Assembly (NCBI GenBank): GCA_020435085.1
Contig: JAGRAB010000104.1
Span: 1 to 16,777, forward strand
Origin: Bdellovibrionales bacterium
Lineage (GTDB): Bacteria > Bdellovibrionota > Bdellovibrionia > Bdellovibrionales > UBA1609
Length of the DNA stretch: 16,777 nucleotides
Reading direction: 5' to 3'
Both the position numbers and the translations under genes were made by a program. Of the stretch, positions 6,618-12,718 are shown piece after piece. The stretch's first letter is position 1, and every line of letters starts with the position of its first letter. The notes beneath the pieces were generated by a model, which saw only the letters and a program-made list of their open reading frames with translations, was not told where the DNA came from and did no database searches.

Positions 6618-8918
6618 CTAGCGATCAAAAGTCTCATCCGAAGAGCGAAGAATAAGCTCGACATCTTCAATTGGGCCTTCCACTTGTGGCATAAGGCGAG
6701 AAAGTTCATCAGAGCGAATGACAACCGTGTGAGTGCCTTCGGGCCAAGTAAAGTCGACCGGTTGATAGCGACTTCCATAGGCCTTCATAAATTGAACCCA
6801 AAGCGGAAGAGCTCCGCTAGCACCAGTGAGACCCATGGGGGTATTATCATCATAGCCCACCCAAACAAGAGTGAGTATTTGAGGGGTAAATCCAGCAAAC
6901 CAAGCATCTTTGGTATCACTGGTGGTTCCAGTTTTTCCCGCCGCGGGAGCTGTAAACCCCATTTTTTGAGAACCTTTTGCAGTTCCTGAAATCAAAGTTT
7001 GTTTCATCATCCCGACAAGAGTGGCGGCGTTTTCTTCGCCAGTGACAAGTTGAGGTTCATTATTGTTTTCATAAAGGAGAGTTCCATTGCTATTTAAAAT
7101 TTTTCGAATCAATGAAAGCGGCTTTAGTTTTCCAAAATTAGCAATGGCCGTGTAGGCACGAGCCACCTCCCAAGGGGTCAACTCAAAAGCACCAAGGGTC
7201 AATGATGGTAAGGCTTGAATAGAAGACTCAATGCCAAATCGGCGGGCCACATCGACAATTGAAGACAGGCCAATCTTTAACCCTAATTGTGCAGTGGCAG
7301 AATTGAGAGAACTTTTGAGAGCATAAAAAAGAGGGACGGGGCCATTAAAAGTACCGTCATAATTTTGAGGCGACCAACTTTGACCTTCGTATTTGTATTC
7401 AAAAGGAGAGTCATTAATTACAGTGAGGGGAGAGTACATGTCGCCAGATTCAGTCATGGATTCTAAGGCGGCCAGGTAAACAAAAGGTTTCATAATAGAA
7501 CCGACTTGTCTGTGGGCATCGGTAATGCGATTAAACTGAGTGTCTTTAAATGTGCGCCCTCCAACAAGAGCGAGGACTTCAGCAGAAGAAAGATCAACCA
7601 CAATCATGGCAGCTTGCAGTTCTTTTCCTTCAGCTTTTTTTTTCTTTAAACTTTCATACCAGCTTTCAAGGTCATTGACGTACTTATAAGTCAGCGTTTG
7701 CGCCGCCTCTTGTGCATCAATATCAAGAGTGGTGTAAACCTTTAACCCCTTTTCAGCATCGATATTCCAATTGGCGAGCTGTTTATTAATGGCTTGAACA
7801 AAATAAGGAGCGGGTTCAGTTAATCGCTTAGGGGGTTTTTGGGGAAGTGGAGATTGTAAGGCCGAATCAAATTCTTCTTTGGCAATCATATTTAATTCGA
7901 GCATTTTTTGAAGAACCAATTCACGACGTTGTTGAGCATTTTCGGGTTTGGAAAAAGGGTTGTACCTTCCTGGACTATTAATCATAGCGGCAAGAAGCGC
8001 GCACTCAGAAAGATTCAAAGTTTCGAGGTCTTTATTGAAGTAATGTTTTGAAGCCGCTCCAAACCCTCTGACTTGAAAAGGGCCATTGGCTCCCATATAA
8101 ATAACATTGAGATAATTTTGAAGAATCGTATCTTTATCAGACCTAGCCTCTAATAATATGGCCATAATTTGTTCTGTAAGTTTTCTACGAATGGTTTTTT
8201 CACCAGATAAAAAATAGTTTTTTACTAATTGTTGAGTGATGGTACTTCCGCCCTCGGCAAACCGAGCCTTTGTTAAATTTCGATAAACGGCACGAAGGGT
8301 TCCGGTGAGGCTTACTCCTTTATGTTCTAAAAACTGTGAGTCTTCGATGGCGGTGACGGCCTGTAAACATTGAAGAGGCACTTGGCCCACTTGAACAAGA
8401 CTTCTTAAAATAGGCTGTTCATTGTAGTACTGAGCAAAAAGGACAGGGGGAAAATTCAAGCTTTCCACATCTTGTGGAATAGTAAGGTCAACAATGCGAG
8501 CAATCACATTTTCCGTATCCACGACAATAAGAGTTTCAGCCTCAATGGAGTCCGCAAGGTTGACTAAAAAACAGGCGGCAACTTGTTCAGAGTTTAACTC
8601 CAAATGTGAATAAGAGTTCACACAACTTGAAGCGGGCATTTCTAACCAGTCACCATCTAAAAGAGGTTGATCCATTTGCCGTTGTCTGAGTTGAAATTGT
8701 TGAAGTTTTCTTTCAATTTTCTGAGGCGAGAGAATCATGCCTTTTTTAAAGCTTTGATGAGCAGAGTAAATCTCGATGGGAGGAAGAAACCACCCTTGTG
8801 CGAGACGGTTTTGAATATCTTTATCGAGAGAAAGAGCCCAAAAAATCAGGCCGATGATCGAAAGCGTCATTAATGTGAGGAGGGAAATAAAAAAGATCTT
8901 TAAGTTTTTATTTTTCAT
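6618..8918 (-). CDS. mrcB: Bifunctional penicillin-binding protein 1B (glycosyltransferase and transpeptidase)
   Basis: A 766-residue class A PBP that polymerises lipid II and cross-links murein strands in the periplasm. A short cytoplasmic N-terminus is followed by one membrane anchor (about 8-30). Residues ~46-140 (PPIEIYSAHQSFKKGM...) match the position and start of the UB2H domain that marks PBP1B and in enterics binds the lipoprotein LpoB. The GT51 domain shows EDSQFLEHKG (catalytic Glu192) and GGSTITQQLVKN (223-234), and aligns well with E. coli PBP1B through YLNVIYMG and SPGRYNPF. The transpeptidase has S474xxK477 (GSIMKPF), S537-L-N539 and KTGT (662-665), all intact. The start at ATG 8918 directly precedes the basic-hydrophobic anchor but has no ribosome site. 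It fits a nearly leaderless message from the promoter at 8927-8955. Whether a local activator lipoprotein exists cannot be seen here. Confidence 0.93.
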   Translation of the reverse strand: MKNKNLKIFFISLLTLMTLSIIGLIFWALSLDKDIQNRLAQGWFLPPIEIYSAHQSFKKGMILSPQKIERKLQQFQLRQRQMDQPLLDGDWLEMPASSCVNSYSHLELNSEQVAACFLVNLADSIEAETLIVVDTENVIARIVDLTIPQDVESLNFPPVLFAQYYNEQPILRSLVQVGQVPLQCLQAVTAIEDSQFLEHKGVSLTGTLRAVYRNLTKARFAEGGSTITQQLVKNYFLSGEKTIRRKLTEQIMAILLEARSDKDTILQNYLNVIYMGANGPFQVRGFGAASKHYFNKDLETLNLSECALLAAMINSPGRYNPFSKPENAQQRRELVLQKMLELNMIAKEEFDSALQSPLPQKPPKRLTEPAPYFVQAINKQLANWNIDAEKGLKVYTTLDIDAQEAAQTLTYKYVNDLESWYESLKKKKAEGKELQAAMIVVDLSSAEVLALVGGRTFKDTQFNRITDAHRQVGSIMKPFVYLAALESMTESGDMYSPLTVINDSPFEYKYEGQSWSPQNYDGTFNGPVPLFYALKSSLNSATAQLGLKIGLSSIVDVARRFGIESSIQALPSLTLGAFELTPWEVARAYTAIANFGKLKPLSLIRKILNSNGTLLYENNNEPQLVTGEENAATLVGMMKQTLISGTAKGSQKMGFTAPAAGKTGTTSDTKDAWFAGFTPQILTLVWVGYDDNTPMGLTGASGALPLWVQFMKAYGSRYQPVDFTWPEGTHTVVIRSDELSRLMPQVEGPIEDVELILRSSDETFDR

Positions 8919-8923
8919 GAATC

Positions 8924-8955
8924 TTGACTTTAGGTCGCAGGCTTCGTTTAGTCAA
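8924..8955. promoter_or_regulatory. Face-to-face overlapping promoter pair in the mrcB/DUF507 gap
   Basis: Plus strand: TTGACT (8924-8929), 17-bp spacer, TTTAGT (8947-8952), giving an expected transcript start at or next to ATG 8959. Minus strand: TTGACT (8955-8950), 17-bp spacer, TAAAGT (8932-8927), giving an expected start two bases before ATG 8918. Each -35 matches the sigma-70 consensus at 5 of 6 positions and each -10 at 4 of 6. Each -35 overlaps the -10 of the other. The same dyad could be a regulator site, so promoter function is inferred. Confidence 0.5.
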
Positions 8956-8958
8956 AGT

Positions 8959-9237
8959 ATGAAAATGACAGATAAGCAAATTCAAAGATTAGTGAAGTTG
9001 ATGTTTAAAGAGCTTAAAGATCAAGGATTAGTGACCTTTAAAGAGTCTGAAGACAAAGCCGTTCGGCGAAGCGAAGAAATTGTAAAAGAAAACTTTAAAA
9101 AGGAAGTGGAGCTCGATCATCTTGTTAATAAAATGATGGATGATTTGGAAAGACAAAACCCAGGGGAGTTTCAGCGGTTTAAAATGTTTCCACTTTTAAA
9201 GAAGCGACTGGCCAAAGAGAAAGGGTTTATTCTGTGA
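8959..9237 (+). CDS. DUF507 family protein (first of tandem pair)
   Basis: A 92-residue cytosolic, charged, mostly helical protein. MKMTDKQIQRLVKLMFKEL... and the final LLKKRLAKEKGF follow the DUF507 layout, an uncharacterised family common in Deltaproteobacteria-related groups and often present as two adjacent copies. The frame is open upstream to 8854, but that would run through the mrcB start and the promoter dyad. ATG 8959 (or 8965) matches family starts. No ribosome site is seen; the -10 element ends 6 bases before the ATG, which fits leaderless initiation. It overlaps the next gene by 4 bases. The function is unknown. Confidence 0.8.
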   Translation: MKMTDKQIQRLVKLMFKELKDQGLVTFKESEDKAVRRSEEIVKENFKKEVELDHLVNKMMDDLERQNPGEFQRFKMFPLLKKRLAKEKGFIL

Positions 9238-9509
9238 CTTTAAGTGAAGAAAGACAGTCTCACATTGTGCATCTAGTGATTGATGGTATTTGGAATGATG
9301 ATCTTGTTGATTACACAGACGAAGAAAAAGCCATGCGGGCCGGAAACCGAGCCATGCAACAGTTTATGAAAGAATGCGCAGAAATCGATAAACACGTTCA
9401 GCAAAAAATTGCATCCTTAAAAAGAGGTGTGGTAGAAGGGTCTCCTGAGTGGGACATACTCTACTCAAAGTACTATGAAGAGGAGATGCAAAGGCGTGGC
9501 AACACTTAA
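9234..9509 (+). CDS. DUF507 family protein (second of tandem pair)
   Basis: A 91-residue protein with the full DUF507 pattern: LSEERQSHIVHLVIDGIW near the start, DLVDYTDEEKAMR, then IASLKRGVVEGSPEWDIL and a final YYEEEMQRR. It starts at GTG 9234, which shares bases with the TGA of the first copy (GTGA overlap), so translation is probably coupled. This copy keeps the canonical C-terminal SLKRG...G..EWDILY.KYYEEE block, while the first copy has diverged there. That suggests a duplicated pair that may form a heteromer. Its last codons carry the ribosome site and start of the lysine-rich/GroES gene. No biochemical function is known. Confidence 0.88.
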   Translation: MTLSEERQSHIVHLVIDGIWNDDLVDYTDEEKAMRAGNRAMQQFMKECAEIDKHVQQKIASLKRGVVEGSPEWDILYSKYYEEEMQRRGNT

Positions 9510-9663
9510 AAAAAATAAAAAGGCAAAAAAGAAAGCAAAGTCTAAAGTTAATTCCAAAGCTTCAAAAAAATCAAAAAGCTCTAAAAAGACAGCGGTAAAA
9601 AAAGCAAAAACAGCCAAAGAATCTAAAAAGAAAACGGCCTCTAAGACTTCGACTAAAAAGTAA
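9496..9663 (+). CDS. Lysine-rich histone-like segment, N-terminal part of a split GroES gene
   Basis: 55 residues from GTG 9496 (MATLKKNKKAKKK...), of which 25 are Lys and nearly all others Ala, Ser or Thr. This composition is like eukaryotic H1 tails and bacterial lysine-rich nucleoid proteins, so it would be disordered and could bind nucleic acid. AAGAGGAG (9478-9485) lies 10 bases upstream, inside the preceding DUF507 gene. An ATG at 9475 is possible but gives an atypical KRRC start. The frame ends at TAA 9661-9663, yet the same frame resumes as AGKKAPKK... and runs into the GroES domain. This piece is therefore best seen as the first part of one gene cut by a stop. It could be a nonsense mutation, a sequence error, or a real boundary between two products. 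Confidence 0.55.
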   Translation: MATLKKNKKAKKKAKSKVNSKASKKSKSSKKTAVKKAKTAKESKKKTASKTSTKK

Positions 9664-9690
9664 GCAGGCAAAAAGGCTCCCAAAAAACAA

Positions 9691-10113
9691 TTGAGTAAAA
9701 AAAGTATCAAAAAGGCGGCCTCAAAAAAACCGATCCCTAAAAAGGGGAAGGCGTCCATCTCAGTAAAAAGCGTAAAAAAACTATCTCAAAAAACAGCGAC
9801 AAAGGTAATTGTTGATATTGAGGGGTTATTTACTCCATTGGATGATCGCTTGATTGTTCGGTTTGAGGCTCCTTCGGAGACAACAGCCGGTGGTATTATT
9901 ATTCCAAGTTCAGTGAGCGGTGATCGCCCAGATCGAGGAGAGGTGATTGCTGTGGGGCGTGGTCATAGAGACAATAAAGGTCGTATCAAACCTATGGATG
10001 TACAAATGGGCGATCAAGTTTTGTTTTCAACTTATGCCGGTCAAAAAATCACAATGGCTTCTGCTGATGTTTATATTTTGCGTGAAAGCGATATTTTAGG
10101 AATCATTGATTAA
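9691..10113 (+). CDS. groES: GroES-type co-chaperonin with lysine-rich N-terminal extension
   Basis: 140 residues from a TTG codon. Residues 1-45 continue the lysine-rich tail (SKKSIKKAASKK...). Residues ~46-140 are a full GroES (Cpn10) fold: FTPLDDRLIVRFEA, then the mobile loop ETTAGGIIIPSS with the hydrophobic tripeptide III that docks on GroEL, then GEVIAVGRG, KPMDVQMGD, and YILRESDILGII at the end. A normal GroES is about 95 residues, so the extension is extra. No groEL lies next to it, unlike the usual groESL operon, which suggests a specialised second copy. The TTG start has only a distant AAGG (about 14 bases upstream) and sits 27 bases after an in-frame TAA. If it is translated separately, re-initiation or leaky reading would be needed; otherwise the true gene spans 9496-10113. 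The GroES fold is certain; the start is not. Confidence 0.8.
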   Translation: MSKKSIKKAASKKPIPKKGKASISVKSVKKLSQKTATKVIVDIEGLFTPLDDRLIVRFEAPSETTAGGIIIPSSVSGDRPDRGEVIAVGRGHRDNKGRIKPMDVQMGDQVLFSTYAGQKITMASADVYILRESDILGIID

Positions 10114-10139
10114 CTTTATAAACGATCATTTGAAATCGA

Positions 10140-10172
10140 ACATTTGGTGCTAATTGATTTAGCATCAAATGT
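10140..10172 (+). terminator. 14-bp stem-loop after the GroES-like gene, no U-tract
   Basis: ACATTTGGTGCTAA (10140-10153) pairs with TTAGCATCAAATGT (10159-10172), one G-U pair, loop TTGAT. It starts 27 bases after the stop codon. It lacks the T run of a classical terminator, so it may be a 3' stabilising hairpin, a Rho-assisted end, or an operator for the downstream gene. Confidence 0.45.
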
Positions 10173-10214
10173 ATTGCAGAGAGGCTCGACGTTCGTCGCA
10201 TATATGCTGACTAT

Positions 10215-10243
10215 TTGGGCAAAAAATCTCATCCTGTTGTAAT
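10215..10243 (+). promoter_or_regulatory. Candidate sigma-70 promoter for the porin-like gene
   Basis: TTGGGC (10215-10220), 17-bp spacer, TGTAAT (10238-10243, 5 of 6 matches to TATAAT) preceded by TGT, an extended -10. The -35 is weak (3 of 6). It would give a leader of about 70 bases ending in a strong ribosome site, in contrast to the leaderless arrangement proposed for mrcB and DUF507. Confidence 0.42.
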
Positions 10244-10320
10244 GTATGGCAAGCTATGGTTTTCGTTGACTGATAGGACTTCAATGTTAGGCTTCAGGTA
10301 TTGTCATTGAAGGAGTTGAG

Positions 10321-11763
10321 ATGAAAGTTTTTAAAGTCATTTCGAAGAGTTGCTTCACGTTTTTTTTAATTTTGTTTTCACTCAACGGTTTTGCTTCCAA
10401 TGTGAATTGGTCAGGGCTTTATCGCATTGAAGGCTATTCCATAAAAAATTCTGAATTTAATAGTAAGGGTCGGCAAAAAGATTATGGATTGAGCCATCTT
10501 ATTTTACGACCCAGTGTTGTGGCGGCAGATGGTCTGACTATATATAGTCAATTTCATATTTTTAATAGTGCGACCTACCCCAACTCGCAAGTGGGACAAG
10601 TTTTTGGAAATGGACCATATTCATCTGGAACAGCCAATTCTTTTCCCAACTCCAATGCGGGAGCACAAAATCAAGAAGAAGAGACTTTAAAAGTCAGCCA
10701 ACTGTATTTATCGTTGGTGCAAGAGTATGGGCAACTTCTTGTTGGACGTGTTCCTATTCATTTTGGTTTAGGAATGTATCATAACGCAGGCATGGGGCTT
10801 TTTGATCACTGGTACGATAACCGTGATATGGTCGGTTACAAAATCATTATGGGGAATATGTGGTTTCTCCCAATGATGGCAAAAGTGAATGAAGGGGAGC
10901 TCAATTACAACCGAGATATCACTGATTTCTTATTTCACTTTCAATATGATAATCCAGAATCAGAAATTGAAATGGGATTATTTTGGCAAATCCGAAAAGC
11001 GGGAAGTGCTGGTGGTAATGATGGGCCTCTTGTTGATCCATCCGGTTCTAATTACTGGGGTGCGGGAGCGACTGTTGCAAGTATTGATTCAGAAAATATT
11101 AATCTTTATGTCAAAAAAGACACTGACCGTTGGATGCTTGGCTTAGAGGCGGGATTTCAAAAAGGGGACATTGGCGTCATTGATGGTAATGGAAGTAAAG
11201 TCACTCAAAGCGGGTTTGGCTTAGCATTTGAAGCGGCTTACCGACCCGAAGAAGGAAAAAGTGATTTTGGTTTAAAGGCGGGAATTGCTTCTGGTGATGA
11301 TCGTTCAACAACCAATGAGTATGAAGGTTATTTATTTGATCGTAACTACAATATTGGCTTTCTCATGATGAATCACACATTAGGGCAAGCCGACTTTATG
11401 AATACATCTATCAATGGTGGTGGACCTAAAAGTGGTGAGAACTCTGAAGTAGATGTGGAAACGGTCAGTAATGTTTTATATTTGGCTCCAAGCATGACTT
11501 ATCATTGGAGTGAGAAATGGTCTTCACAGTTTATGTTGGTCACAGGCTGGTTACAGCAAAATACAAATTCTTATTTAAATAATCAAACAAGCAAAGATTT
11601 AGGTTACGAGCTGGATCTTTCACTCACATTTCTCCCTAAAAAGGGGATCACGTGGGTGAACGAAATCGGTTTGTTAATGCCAGGGGATGCGTTTAAAGGG
11701 GATGGAAACCTTGATGCAACTTTTGGTTATGGGATGTCAAGTAAAGCCGCTATCAGCTTTTAG
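10321..11763 (+). CDS. Outer-membrane porin-like beta-barrel protein
   Basis: A 480-residue protein with a clear signal peptide (1-25, ending GFA before SN) and an all-beta-looking mature part full of alternating strands, Gly- and aromatic-rich turns (GLYRIEGYS, GRVPIHFGLGMY, WGAGATVAS, GYELDLSLTF), ending in a terminal Phe (AISF). Length and pattern fit a 14-18-strand porin or alginate-export-like channel. I cannot name a family. The mature part has no cysteine, as is usual for such barrels. It has a strong AAGGAG ribosome site 5 bases before the ATG and a strong terminator about 75 bases after the stop, so it appears to be a single-gene, well-expressed unit. The compartment is confident; the transported substrate is unknown. 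Confidence 0.8.
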   Translation: MKVFKVISKSCFTFFLILFSLNGFASNVNWSGLYRIEGYSIKNSEFNSKGRQKDYGLSHLILRPSVVAADGLTIYSQFHIFNSATYPNSQVGQVFGNGPYSSGTANSFPNSNAGAQNQEEETLKVSQLYLSLVQEYGQLLVGRVPIHFGLGMYHNAGMGLFDHWYDNRDMVGYKIIMGNMWFLPMMAKVNEGELNYNRDITDFLFHFQYDNPESEIEMGLFWQIRKAGSAGGNDGPLVDPSGSNYWGAGATVASIDSENINLYVKKDTDRWMLGLEAGFQKGDIGVIDGNGSKVTQSGFGLAFEAAYRPEEGKSDFGLKAGIASGDDRSTTNEYEGYLFDRNYNIGFLMMNHTLGQADFMNTSINGGGPKSGENSEVDVETVSNVLYLAPSMTYHWSEKWSSQFMLVTGWLQQNTNSYLNNQTSKDLGYELDLSLTFLPKKGITWVNEIGLLMPGDAFKGDGNLDATFGYGMSSKAAISF

Positions 11764-11767
11764 GAAA

Positions 11768-11818
11768 CAACAAGAAAACAACTAAGTACGACAGCTGAGA
11801 AAGCAACAAGAAAACAAC
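11768..11818. repeat. 15-bp direct repeat CAACAAGAAAACAAC, two copies
   Basis: Identical copies lie at 11768-11782 and 11804-11818 (36-base period), between the porin-like stop and its terminator. The sequence between them is not conserved beyond a few bases. Low complexity makes a chance or slippage origin likely. Confidence 0.5.
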
Positions 11819-11838
11819 AAGCATTAGTGGTGGCAAGG

Positions 11839-11864
11839 CCCAGGGGGAAACCCCTGGGTTTTTT
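11839..11864 (+). terminator. Strong Rho-independent terminator of the porin-like gene
   Basis: CCCAGGGG (11839-11846), GAAA tetraloop, CCCCTGGG (11851-11858), then six T. A perfect 8-bp GC-rich stem with a stable GNRA loop and a U-tract is a textbook terminator. Confidence 0.93.
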
Positions 11865-11912
11865 ATTTTCTGAAGGTTTTCATGGGCCCCTGAGTGAGGT
11901 AAGCTCTTTTCT

Positions 11913-12653
11913 ATGTCTTTCAACTCAAAACTAAATTTATTTTTAATCGGTAGTTTATTTTCATTTTCTTTGATGGTCATGGGGGGAGAGAGTGAAAAGA
12001 TCAATGAAAAGGAAGGAAATGTAGAAGATGCTGCAAAAAATAAATGGGAGTGGTTTGAGCATAAACCTTATGTCCCTGAAAAATATGATTACTTTGTAGA
12101 ATTAGGAGCTATGTGGGAGGAGCGCAATCTTTACTGGATGGGTGCGGGATTTGGGAGGCATCTAGGAAAGTGCGTGCTTTCTCGGTCGCAAACTTGTCAA
12201 CAGTACTGGGATCTTCTTGGGGGTGTTGGAGGACGAGATGGATTGACGAGTTTGCTTTTTCTCACGGGCCCACGTTGGCAGTATGTGAATTACCCAAGCC
12301 CACTGTCTCCGTCTGTAAGACTCCTTGCCGGTGTGATGAATATTCGTGACGATGCACGTAATAAAGAGGCTTTTGCTTACGGCATTGGTTTGGGACAAAC
12401 ACTTTCCGTGCATGAAAGAATCGATGTGAGACTTGAGGCGCGAGCCGGATATGCCGATCATGTTTGGTATCAGGGAACAGCAGCTATCCATATTAAAATG
12501 GATCAATGGGTGGATTATTTTGCCAGCAAACTCAAAGAGTTTGGAGTTGAAGCTGTTAAGGTTCCTGGAAAAGTGATTGAAAAAACCGGCTCAGCTATTC
12601 ATGAGGTTTTGTCAAAAAAGAAAGATTCTCCAAAAGCAGAAGAAAAAAAGTAA
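11913..12653 (+). CDS. Exported, probably envelope-associated protein of unknown function
   Basis: A 246-residue protein with an N-terminal signal (about 1-24, NLFLIGSLFSFSLMVMG). A charged stretch follows, then a core (about 50-195) of short beta-like segments (YFVELGAMWEER, YWMGAGFGRHLGK, SVRLLAGVMNIR, FAYGIGLGQTLSV, IDVRLEARAGY) that could be a small barrel. A helical, strongly charged C-terminal tail ends KAEEKK. The missing terminal aromatic residue and the lysine/glutamate tail argue against a standard barrel end, so a periplasmic or barrel-plus-tail form is possible. I do not recognise the family. The terminator 48 bases upstream means it needs its own promoter. The only candidate (TTTTCA 11877, 17 bp, TAAGCT 11900) is weak and would put the transcript start next to the ATG. 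A terminator overlaps its stop codon. Confidence 0.7.
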   Translation: MSFNSKLNLFLIGSLFSFSLMVMGGESEKINEKEGNVEDAAKNKWEWFEHKPYVPEKYDYFVELGAMWEERNLYWMGAGFGRHLGKCVLSRSQTCQQYWDLLGGVGGRDGLTSLLFLTGPRWQYVNYPSPLSPSVRLLAGVMNIRDDARNKEAFAYGIGLGQTLSVHERIDVRLEARAGYADHVWYQGTAAIHIKMDQWVDYFASKLKEFGVEAVKVPGKVIEKTGSAIHEVLSKKKDSPKAEEKK

Positions 12654-12680
12654 AACCCCAGTCGTCCTAACTGGGGTTTT
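12652..12680. terminator. Bidirectional terminator between convergent genes
   Basis: AAAACCCCAGT (12652-12662) pairs with ACTGGGGTTTT (12670-12680) around a 7-nt loop. With A-runs on one side and T-runs on the other, it can terminate both the plus-strand gene ending at 12653, whose stop codon it overlaps, and the minus-strand gene ending at 12719. Confidence 0.88.
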
Positions 12681-12718
12681 CTCGAATCGCAATCAATGTT
12701 CTGGTTCAATTTTAAAAA

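Larger units (their letters stand above)
10114..10320 (+). promoter_or_regulatory. Intergenic region between GroES-like gene and porin-like gene
   Basis: No gene is seen in these 207 bases. The region holds a long imperfect hairpin right after the GroES stop, a small CGACG-TT-CGTCG inverted repeat near 10187-10198, a candidate promoter at 10215-10243, and a strong ribosome site AAGGAG (10310-10315) 5 bases before ATG 10321. Confidence 0.5.

Noticed and set aside
6518..6989. Open frames opposite and beside the 3' end of mrcB
   Set aside because: They overlap a strongly supported gene or the intergenic gap and lack start signals and protein-like composition.
8854..8958. Upstream extension of the first DUF507 gene
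   Set aside because: It would run through the mrcB start and the promoter dyad, and the added residues do not match the family.
9496..9660. Tandem DNA repeat in the lysine-rich region
   Set aside because: Lys/Ala/Ser codons recur irregularly without a fixed unit, so this is low-complexity coding rather than a tandem repeat or CRISPR-like array.
9465..9758. Phe/Leu-rich open frame on the minus strand
   Set aside because: It is the reverse complement of the lysine codon-rich tail; hydrophobicity arises from TTT/CTT antisense of AAA/AAG.
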